Assembly: GCA_035495815.1 (NCBI GenBank)
Contig: DATJFH010000188.1
Coordinates: 1 to 47,913 of the forward strand
Reading direction: 5' to 3'
DNA length: 47,913 nt
Source: DATJFH01 sp035495815
GTDB lineage: Bacteria; Acidobacteriota; Terriglobia; Bryobacterales; Bryobacteraceae
The position numbers and the translations under genes were made by a program. Positions 41,415-47,913 of this stretch are shown here, piece after piece. Positions within the stretch are counted from its first letter, which is position 1. Each line of letters begins with the position of its first letter. Below the pieces are notes generated by a model, which worked only from the letters and a program-made list of their open reading frames with translations, did no database searches and had not been told where the DNA came from.

Positions 41415-43037
41415 ATGCTGAAGCGGGTGGCCGAATGGGCCGATCACCGGACCGGACTCGAGACGGCGATCAAGAGCTTCCTTTACGAAGAGATTCCGGC
41501 TTCGAGCAGCTGGCATCAGGTGCTGGGAAGCGTCGCGGTGTTCCTTTTCCTGCTGCAGGGGTTCACCGGCATCCTGCTGGCGTTCAACTACGCGCCGACA
41601 CCGGGCGACGCCTACAACAGCCTGCGCTACATCATTACCGAGCTGACGGGCGGACGGATCATTCGCGGGCTGCACCATTGGGGCGCGAGCATGATGATCG
41701 TGATCGTGGTTCTGCACATGCTGCAGGTGTTCCTCTGGGGCGCTTATAAAAGGCCGCGGGAAGCCACCTGGATCGCCGGGGTGTTCCTGCTGCTGTTGAC
41801 CCTGGGATTCGGACTCACCGGCTATCTGCTGCCCTGGGATAACCGGGCGTACTGGGGCACGGTGGTCACCACCCAGATCGCCGGCCAGGCGCCGCTGGTG
41901 GGGCCGTATCTGAGCCGGGTTCTGGGCGGCGAGGGCGCGATCGGAGTGGTCACCTTCGCCCGTTTCTACGGCCTGCACGTGCTGCTGCTGCCGCCTTTCA
42001 CCACGGCGCTGATCCTCCTGCACGTGTACCTGGTGCGGAAGCACGGGGTGGCCCCTTCACCGGGCGACGAGGCGCGCCCACCCAAGAAGTTCTATCCTGA
42101 GCAGGTGTTCAAGGACACGGTGGCGATCTTCGTGGCGGTGGTGATCCTGTTCCTGATGGCGGTGCTGGTGCACATTCCGCTGGAGAGGATCGCCGACCCG
42201 ACCGACACCACTTACACACCGCGTCCCGAATGGTATTTCCTGTTCCTATTTCAGACTCTGAAGGCGTTCGAAGGGCCGCTGGAGGTATTCGGCAGCGTGG
42301 TGCTGCCGGGACTGGCGGTGCTGGCTCTCTTTCTGGTTCCCTTCATCGATCGAGGGCGGATGATCAAGGTCTCGAAGAGAGTTGTGGCCATCAGCGTGGC
42401 GGGGCTGGCATTACTGGCGTGGACCGGACTGACGGCGGCGGCTATCCTCTCCACGCCCAAGGCGGACACGGCCGAAATCGATTACTCCGGTCCGACGGAC
42501 TGGATGGAGCTGACGCCGCAGGAAATGGCGGGCATCGGCTATTTCCGCAAGGAGAACTGCATCGCCTGCCACACGGTGGGGGAAGGAAAACCGAAGGTAG
42601 GCCCGGACCTGGCGGGGTCCGGCATCCACCGCTCGGCGGACTGGATGATCGCGCATTTCAAGCGTCCCTCCTCGATGGTCCCGGGCTCATCGATGCCGCC
42701 GATCCGGCTGAGCGATCCGCAGCTCAACGCGCTGGCGGCGTTTCTGCTCAAGCTGACACCGAGGAACGCGGAGGCGCTCGAATCGGCGCCGGACTTCGCG
42801 GTGGAGGGCGCCATGGTTTACCAGGCCAATCTATGCGGCGGCTGCCACCAGGTGAACGGCAACGGCATGAACGTGGGTCCGCCGCTGGACGGTCTGTCGA
42901 GGCGTCGAACCAGGACGTGGGTGGAGCGTCATTTCGTGGAGCCTCAGGTGATGTCGCCCAACACGATCATGCCCGCCTACAAGTTCAGCCCACACGACAT
43001 GGAGCAGTTGATCGCCTACCTGTTCACGATCGAATAG
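41415..43037 (+). CDS. Cytochrome b (b6 plus subunit IV) fused to a di-haem cytochrome c domain
   Basis: A 540-residue fusion. Residues 1-345 are a full cytochrome b with eight or so membrane helices. The b-haem ligands are His87/His101 in one helix and His188/His203 in another. The 14-residue gap in the second pair is the b6-type spacing; bc1-type has 13. The quinol-site motif PEWY is at 271-274. Residues 360-540 hold two c-type haem sites, CIACH (382-386) and CGGCH (474-478), with probable Met ligands 427 and 519. With the Rieske protein this makes a two-gene quinol:cytochrome c oxidoreductase with no separate cytochrome c1 or f. AGGGGAG precedes the ATG at 41415, so longer frames are rejected. 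Confidence 0.93.
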   Translation: MLKRVAEWADHRTGLETAIKSFLYEEIPASSSWHQVLGSVAVFLFLLQGFTGILLAFNYAPTPGDAYNSLRYIITELTGGRIIRGLHHWGASMMIVIVVLHMLQVFLWGAYKRPREATWIAGVFLLLLTLGFGLTGYLLPWDNRAYWGTVVTTQIAGQAPLVGPYLSRVLGGEGAIGVVTFARFYGLHVLLLPPFTTALILLHVYLVRKHGVAPSPGDEARPPKKFYPEQVFKDTVAIFVAVVILFLMAVLVHIPLERIADPTDTTYTPRPEWYFLFLFQTLKAFEGPLEVFGSVVLPGLAVLALFLVPFIDRGRMIKVSKRVVAISVAGLALLAWTGLTAAAILSTPKADTAEIDYSGPTDWMELTPQEMAGIGYFRKENCIACHTVGEGKPKVGPDLAGSGIHRSADWMIAHFKRPSSMVPGSSMPPIRLSDPQLNALAAFLLKLTPRNAEALESAPDFAVEGAMVYQANLCGGCHQVNGNGMNVGPPLDGLSRRRTRTWVERHFVEPQVMSPNTIMPAYKFSPHDMEQLIAYLFTIE

Positions 43038-43067
43038 GCAGCGGCGGCTCACTGCTCCTGTACGGCT

Positions 43068-43958
43068 TCAATCGTTGCGGACGACCAGTTCCTTCGGGGC
43101 CGAGAGATATCCGATCACGTAATCCTTCTGAATCTCGTTGACGACGATCTCCAGCGGGCGGCGGGTCTTGGCGACATAGAATTGCACGGGCTCGTTGACC
43201 GTCTTTTCCTTCTTCTCGGTCTTCTTGTCGCCGGCCAGAACTTCGAGGGTGTACTTGTTGTGCTTGGTATCCGTCTTCCTGAGGATGATGGATACGTCGC
43301 CGACGCGCTGCGGCTTGCCGGTACGCTCGATGTGAAAATCAAAGTAATTGCGCTCGCCCAGCAATCGCAGCGCTTGCAATTCCTTCGCATTGGTGGCGAT
43401 ATATCCGCTCTGGACACCGAGATCGCCGGTTACGCGCTTCAGCTCGCTGACGGTCTGCTGGAGCTCCTGGCGGGTGAGCGCTACTTCGTTTTTGATATTG
43501 ACGATGTCGTTGTTGACGTCATCGATCTTGGCGGTGGTGGCGGCTTCGACGTTCTTGATCTGGCCCAGCTCGCCGATGACTTCCTTATGCTGGCTCAGAC
43601 GCTCCTCGCCGATGCGCTCGGCCAGTTTGTCGGCATGCTTCACGGCGTCGGCTTTCGCCGACTGCGCGGCGGCGGCGGCCTGGCGGCGGGCGGTCGAGAG
43701 CTCGTCGGCCAGCTCCTGCTTGATGGTGTCCAGAATCTTGCGGCTCGGCTCGGGAGCGGCGGGAGCTTTTTTGCTGGCGTTCACGGCCTGGGTGGCGGCC
43801 TGGGCCATTTTGGCGACCTCGCCGACGATAGTCTGGCGGAGATTCGCCATTTCCACCCGCATTCGCTCGACCTGCCAGTAGAGATTCCCGATGGCGATCA
43901 GGAAAGCAAGGGTGACACCGACCACGACGGCAATACGCAGATCCGGCTTTTCATGCAT
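43068..43958 (-). CDS. Membrane-anchored coiled-coil protein, function unknown
   Basis: A 296-residue protein I cannot assign. It has a short polar start, one transmembrane helix (IAVVVGVTLAFLIAIGNLYW, residues 9-28), a long Ala/Lys/Glu/Gln-rich heptad region (about 30-195) and a compact C-terminal beta domain (about 205-296: NYFDFHIERTG, VGDVSIILRKTD, NKYTLEVLAGDKK, PVQFYVAK). The topology suggests a periplasmic or cytoplasmic coiled-coil with a terminal binding domain. A TATACT at 44037-44032 could be its -10, giving a leader of about 70 bases. It converges on the cytochrome b fusion gene with a 30-base gap. Confidence 0.8.
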   Translation of the reverse strand: MHEKPDLRIAVVVGVTLAFLIAIGNLYWQVERMRVEMANLRQTIVGEVAKMAQAATQAVNASKKAPAAPEPSRKILDTIKQELADELSTARRQAAAAAQSAKADAVKHADKLAERIGEERLSQHKEVIGELGQIKNVEAATTAKIDDVNNDIVNIKNEVALTRQELQQTVSELKRVTGDLGVQSGYIATNAKELQALRLLGERNYFDFHIERTGKPQRVGDVSIILRKTDTKHNKYTLEVLAGDKKTEKKEKTVNEPVQFYVAKTRRPLEIVVNEIQKDYVIGYLSAPKELVVRND

Positions 43959-44043
43959 GACTGACCCCAGTGTAAGAGCCGGGCCGTCTCATCGCGATCC
44001 GAGAAATTCAGTAATTGGCTGGGTTTTTGCCAGTATACAGGCG

Positions 44044-44069
44044 GTACGGTTGGTCCAGACCCACCGTAC
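44044..44069. terminator. Hairpin at the iolB stop codon
   Basis: GTACGGT (44044-44050) and ACCGTAC (44063-44069) form a seven-base-pair stem, with an inner GGT/ACC pairing inside the loop. It reaches into the iolB stop codon. No T-tract follows on the minus strand, so termination is uncertain. Confidence 0.35.
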
Positions 44070-44881
44070 TAAGCTTTGATCCAGGAATGCTTCGGATCGT
44101 CGCTCCAGGCCCCGTACTTACGGCCTTCTCCGGCGAGCACCCACGTATAGTTCAAGGAATAACCGGGACAGGCCACCACCGGATGGTAGCCGCGCGGAAT
44201 CAGTACCGTATCCCCATGTTCCACGGGATAGGCGTAATCGAACGGCTGCGGATCGGCGGGATCGGTGTAGACGCGCATGAAGCCGAAGCCCTGTCGGGGC
44301 TCCACCTGGAAGTAGTAGACCTCTTCCATGGGGACTTCCGCGGGCGGGGCGAACCGGTCGTGCTTGTGGGGCGGGCAGCTCGACCAGCCGCCGGGACGGT
44401 TCACCGTTTCGCCGGCGATCAGGTGGGCCGCATCGACATTGTCGGCGATATGAGTAAAAACGGACCGCGTCCAGTTGTCCTTTCCGACCTGGATGCCGAC
44501 GGCTTCGGCCGGCGGCACGTGAACCGGCCGTCCGCCCGGCTTCCCGGCCGCGGAGGCGATGGTGACCCTGGCTGCGCCGTCGAGCCTCGAGAGCTTCACG
44601 CGGCTGCCCGCGGGCAGGTAGACCATCGAGCCGGCCTGCTGCATCGAATCGCGGGCGGGAATATCGGCCGACCACCGGCCGTCCGGCGTTTCCGATTCCA
44701 CGCGAACAGGACCGGAGTAGAAGTCCAGGCAGACTTCCTCGCCGGCGGTGTCGAAGGAGTGTTCAGACAGGGAGCCGGACATTTCGACGATGGTGAACGA
44801 AAGGTATTTGAGGTCCCTGCCGCGCTCGGCAACCGGATAGACGCCGGGCTTCTCACCCGGTGATTTGATGTGCAGGCTCAT
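44069..44881 (-). CDS. iolB: 5-deoxy-glucuronate isomerase
   Basis: A 270-residue bicupin of the KduI/IolB family. IolB converts 5-deoxy-glucuronate to 2-deoxy-5-keto-gluconate in myo-inositol breakdown. Metal-binding residues are visible: His172 and His174 (PHKHD), Glu187 (MEEVYYF) and His233 (GYHPV). The C-terminal end (NYTWVLAGE, DDPKHSWI) fits IolB. No other iol gene is in the window, so the pathway, if complete, is encoded elsewhere. No Shine-Dalgarno is seen before the ATG at 44881. Confidence 0.9.
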   Translation of the reverse strand: MSLHIKSPGEKPGVYPVAERGRDLKYLSFTIVEMSGSLSEHSFDTAGEEVCLDFYSGPVRVESETPDGRWSADIPARDSMQQAGSMVYLPAGSRVKLSRLDGAARVTIASAAGKPGGRPVHVPPAEAVGIQVGKDNWTRSVFTHIADNVDAAHLIAGETVNRPGGWSSCPPHKHDRFAPPAEVPMEEVYYFQVEPRQGFGFMRVYTDPADPQPFDYAYPVEHGDTVLIPRGYHPVVACPGYSLNYTWVLAGEGRKYGAWSDDPKHSWIKA

Positions 44882-45070
44882 GGCATATCAAAGCTAGCAT
44901 CGGCCCGCGCATCCGGTCAACAGCGGGCGAGTAGGCTTTCGCGCATGCCGGAAATCGGGCAATGTGACCTGGCGCGCACAGCGTGGACTCCGCGTCTCAC
45001 CCCCGCCGTGCGATCGGCCAAAGGCTTCCTGCGTTTATCCGGGGGAGCGCGGATTGCTTGGGCGGAGCGC

Positions 45071-45872
45071 ATGATTACCCACCGGATACGGAAGCCTTTC
45101 GCAAGCCCGCCAGGATCACGCGCCACGGCCGGGCTGATGTCGCTGCTGCTGCACGGCATCGCGGGCAGCTGCTGTTTACCGTGCTGTCGAGTCCCGTCGT
45201 ACAGGTGAAGGTCAGACAGGCCGCACGGATCTTCGCGCCACTGATGATGCCGCCGGCGGCGGCCAGGATGGCGAGCGGCGGGGGCAGCGGCGGAGACCGT
45301 TCGCCGACGCCGGCGACTCTGGGCCGCGCGCCGAAGTTCGCGGCACGCCAATGGACGCCCCCGGCGGCGGTCAGCCACAACGAGAGTCCCAGGCTGCTGA
45401 TCGAACCGACCCTGATCGGACCGCCGGACCTGCCAATCGCCAACAACCGCATGTCCGTCTGGGGCGACCGGCTGGGCAAAATCGGTCCACCGTCGAACGG
45501 TCCGGGCAACGGGGCGGAATCGGGGACGGCGGCGATTCCGGACTTGGGCCGGGCCGGGGTCCGGGCGCCGCCGGGGACGCAGACGTGTACGATGCCGCTG
45601 GCGGGGTGACCGCGCCGCTGCTGGTGTTCAAAGTCGATCCGGAATATTCCGAGGAAGCGCGCAAAGCCAAGTATTCCGGGGCGGTGTTGCTGACGATCGA
45701 GGTCGACCAGGCAGGACGCACGCGCCATGTGCATGTCGCCCGCGGCATTGGACTCGGACTCGACGAGAGAGGGATTGAAGCCGTGAAGCACTGGCGTTTC
45801 AAACCAGGGCTGAAGAGCGGCATGCCGGTGGTGGTGCGCGCGACGGTCGAGGTGAATTTCCGGCTGTTGTAA
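45071..45872 (+). pseudogene. tonB: tonB-like energy transducer gene with two -1 frameshifts
   Basis: Three overlapping frames together spell one acidobacterial TonB-like protein of about 267 residues. Frame 1 (from the ATG at 45071, after GGAG) gives an N-terminus and the start of a membrane helix (GLMSLLLHGIAG). The helix continues in a second frame (QLLFTVLSSPVVQVKV) after a shift at the GGG at 45163-45165. That frame carries the Pro/Gly-rich linker to GPPSNGPGN, and a second shift at GGGG (45511-45514) joins the Gly-rich stretch and the complete TonB C-terminal domain (FKVDPEYSEEARKAKYSG to VEVNFRLL). Each join needs one extra G. Two assembly errors in G-runs or a genuine pseudogene are both possible. 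If intact it would energise receptors such as the three here. Confidence 0.82.
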
Positions 45873-45886
45873 GAGGCGGGATTGCC

Positions 45887-47913
45887 TCACTCCAGCGTGA
45901 AGCGGCGGACGCAGAAGGCGTCGTTCGGCTTGACTCCGGAGAACACCAGCCACATGGTTCTTCCGTCCGGGGAGATCCATTTCGACGGCAGGCGGTAGCC
46001 GTGCGTGCCGCCGAGTCCCCAGGCGGCGGTATGGAAGGCGGTGGTCCATGGCCCCCATGGCGCGGGCGCGTCGAAGATACCCCATGCTCCCTCGTGCCCG
46101 GAGCTCAGCGCCATCAGGTAACGCCGGATGCCAGGATTGTAGACGACGTCCAGGCGCTGACAGCCGGTGGGATATGAAAACACCTGCCCGCGCCGCGCGA
46201 TCTCCTTCGTCCAGACCGGCTGCCGGTCGGCGTCCAGCTTCACGAAGAACTCGTACGCGCCGCGATCGCGAATTCTGTCTTTCGGCGACCGCGCCAGGAC
46301 GATTCCGTCATCGACCTGGTAGGCGCTCGGTCCGTCCTGCGAATAGGTGTACACATAGCCGTCCGGCGCGCCTTCGTAATTCCGGCCGAAATTCAGGAAC
46401 GCTGGCGACCCGAAGCTCTGGTCGAACCGGAATCCCCAACTCCAGTTCGCGCCACGGTCGGCCGACCACGCGAGCTGCGAATTGCCGGCGTTGCGCACCC
46501 ACATGTAGAGGACGCCGTCCACCATCAGGATGCCGCTGGCTTTGAGTCCCTTCGGCCCGTCGCCTTTGCGCTCGATGGAATCGGAGCGGATATTGATGCC
46601 CTGGAAAGCAGCCGGCGGGCCGGTCACCTTCGCGATACCCATGCTGAGCTTGGGCTTGATGAACGGCTCGAACCCGAAGCCGTCGCCGTAGGAGGTGTAG
46701 AGGTCGCCGTCGCCGGCCCAGGTGAGCGGCCAGTTGTCGCTGCCGATCGCCTTTCTCACGATGCTGGATTCCGGATCGAAAGTGATCTTGCGGATTACGG
46801 GGCTGGGCGGATAGGGCGCTTTCGACGCGCCGCTCGCGAGCGCTTCGACGACGGGGCGGAACAGGATGCGGGCGCGATCCACTTTGAGGTCGCCGCCATT
46901 GCGGACGACCACCAGTTTCAGGCTCGGGACGACCAGCAGGGTCTGATCGCCCGCGCCGAGTCCGGCGAAACCGTCTCGCGGGACACCTTGCCAGAAGCCG
47001 TCGGTGTTGATGTGCCAGCACAGGCCCGACAATGCGCGCGGCTCTTCCTTCACACGGTCCGGCGCAGCGGAGCCCCCGTAGGCCACCATGCGCCCGACCC
47101 ACTCGGACGCGGCCAGGCGCCTGCCCTCCCACATCCCTTCCTGAACCAGGAGTTGACCGACGCGAGCGGCCGCCCGCGGCGTGAATCCGCCGCCGCCCCA
47201 GTTGGCGTACAGCTTCAATCCGTCGAGCGCGGTCACTTCGCCGTACCCGATCGACCAGTCCGAAGCCGGAATTCCCAGCGGTCCATAGATCCGGCTGGCG
47301 AGCAGGGTCTTGATATCGTCTTCGGGAGCGCCGCGCAGGCTGGCTGTGACGGCATAGGCCAGGGCGGCCATCCCGGTGTTGCTGTAGTGGTATCGCGAGC
47401 CCGGCGGGAACAGGACCGGGGCCCGGTATAACGAAATGGTGAACGGATCAGGCTTACGCTTCCAGAACTCGCCCATCCAGCCCGGCAGGTCCTCGTGGCT
47501 GACGCCCTCCTGGTGAGCATCCTGGATGCCGGAGGAATGCGTGGCCAGGTGGCGGATCGTGATCCTGCTCTTTTCCGGATCGTTTTTCCAGGCGGGAATG
47601 TACTTCCAGGCCGGATCGTCGGGGCTGATGCGCCGGTCCTGCATAGCCAGCAGCAGCGACATTCCTCCGACGAGGGATTTGGCTAAAGAAGCCGTGTAGT
47701 GTTTCTGATTGCGGTCCCGGCCGGGCGCGTACCATTCGTAGACGAGGGACCCGTTGCGGGCGACGAGGAAAGCCTGGGTGGCGTGCGCGGCCAGCTGGTC
47801 GCGGACGGCGTCGAGTTTCGCTTTGTCGAATCCCTGCTGTTCGGGAGAGGACACGGGCCAGGCTACTTCCGCCGGCAGGAGGAGCGGCAAGAGCAGCAGC
47901 AGCACGGCGGATC
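45887..47913 (-). CDS. Serine hydrolase fused to a DUF4185-like propeller domain, 5' end uncertain
   Basis: At least 672 residues. The frame stays open to the window edge; the GTG at 47905 lacks the basic residues expected before the hydrophobic LLLLLPLLLP stretch, so the true start probably lies outside. The N-terminal domain (about 15-360) is a class C beta-lactamase-related hydrolase with SxxK as SLAK (Ser73, Lys76) and YSN in RYHYSNTGM. The C-terminal domain (about 370-672) has repeated short beta blades (DGDLYTSYGDGFGF, DGVLYMWVRNAG, LAWSADRGANWSWG, DGYVYTYSQDG, MWLVFSG) like DUF4185/sialidase propellers. The fusion suggests a secreted enzyme acting on a glycan or glycopeptide. It ends 14 bases from the convergent tonB gene. 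Confidence 0.83.
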   Translation of the reverse strand, partial: SAVLLLLLPLLLPAEVAWPVSSPEQQGFDKAKLDAVRDQLAAHATQAFLVARNGSLVYEWYAPGRDRNQKHYTASLAKSLVGGMSLLLAMQDRRISPDDPAWKYIPAWKNDPEKSRITIRHLATHSSGIQDAHQEGVSHEDLPGWMGEFWKRKPDPFTISLYRAPVLFPPGSRYHYSNTGMAALAYAVTASLRGAPEDDIKTLLASRIYGPLGIPASDWSIGYGEVTALDGLKLYANWGGGGFTPRAAARVGQLLVQEGMWEGRRLAASEWVGRMVAYGGSAAPDRVKEEPRALSGLCWHINTDGFWQGVPRDGFAGLGAGDQTLLVVPSLKLVVVRNGGDLKVDRARILFRPVVEALASGASKAPYPPSPVIRKITFDPESSIVRKAIGSDNWPLTWAGDGDLYTSYGDGFGFEPFIKPKLSMGIAKVTGPPAAFQGINIRSDSIERKGDGPKGLKASGILMVDGVLYMWVRNAGNSQLAWSADRGANWSWGFRFDQSFGSPAFLNFGRNYEGAPDGYVYTYSQDGPSAYQVDDGIVLARSPKDRIRDRGAYEFFVKLDADRQPVWTKEIARRGQVFSYPTGCQRLDVVYNPGIRRYLMALSSGHEGAWGIFDAPAPWGPWTTAFHTAAWGLGGTHGYRLPSKWISPDGRTMWLVFSGVKPNDAFCVRRFTLE

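Noticed and set aside
45163..45514. Programmed -1 frameshifting in tonB
   Set aside because: Neither G-run has a canonical slippery heptamer with a clear downstream structure, and two shifts in one short gene would be needed. Deletion or sequence error is simpler.
45075..46085. 336-codon minus-strand frame between iolB and the last hydrolase
   Set aside because: It is antisense to the tonB remnant and enters the hydrolase gene out of frame; no domain.

Overview
The window is GC-rich and almost fully coding. It looks like the chromosome of an acidobacterium, most likely of the Solibacter/Bryobacter type. Several features support this: three Oar-like TonB-dependent receptors, each with an N-terminal carboxypeptidase-regulatory-like domain; a PadR regulator overlapping a duplicated orphan FtsX/MacB permease (the ADOP arrangement typical of Acidobacteriota); a TonB of acidobacterial type; Tat-exported sulfatase and lipoprotein genes; and a FecR/DUF6600 protein. 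The taxonomic call is inference from gene content. I saw no tRNA, rRNA, CRISPR array, transposase or phage gene.

Layout. 1-7.7 kb: the 3' part of a GT4 glycosyltransferase, a Tat sulfatase, an unassigned protein with a possible His/Cys (clan CD-like) arrangement, an ABC importer of the NMT1/THI5 type (ATPase, permease, Tat lipoprotein), a sodium:solute symporter with its DUF3311 partner, and a small esterase. 7.7-11.3 kb: Oar-like receptor 1 with a near-consensus promoter. 11.3-17.1 kb: a nine-gene minus-strand housekeeping operon, apt-ispE-prs-rplY-pth-rpsF-rpsR-rplI-SDR, with many start/stop overlaps and a terminator candidate at its end. 17.3-22.7 kb: a serine hydrolase and Oar-like receptor 2. 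22.7-25.9 kb: divergent PadR and ADOP permease genes; a palindrome covers the receptor-2 promoter. 26-27.9 kb: thiC and a BON-domain protein.

28.2-33.2 kb: Oar-like receptor 3, pgsA, and divergent infC. 33.3-38.9 kb: an ExeA-type ATPase, an M20 peptidase, a FecR/DUF6600 protein with eleven 23/24-residue repeats, and a GerW/YtfJ-like protein. 39.1-40.8 kb: a compact glycosyltransferase overlapping a prepilin peptidase. 40.9-43.0 kb: a Rieske protein and a cytochrome b fused to a di-haem cytochrome c tail, together a quinol:cytochrome c oxidoreductase. 43.1-47.9 kb: a coiled-coil membrane protein, a lone iolB, a tonB gene with two apparent single-G deletions, and a serine hydrolase fused to a propeller-like domain.

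How parts fit together. The THI5-type importer and ThiC could both feed the thiamine pyrimidine branch, by uptake and by synthesis. The three receptors need a TonB, but the only tonB in the window reads as frameshifted. The PadR next to receptor 2 and the palindrome over its promoter suggest local repression. The prepilin peptidase and ExeA-type ATPase point to type IV pilus or type II secretion functions encoded elsewhere. The regions I would look at first are the frameshifted tonB, the PadR-associated palindrome, the b6-like cytochrome b/c fusion, the repeat array and the unassigned protein at 2226-2873.
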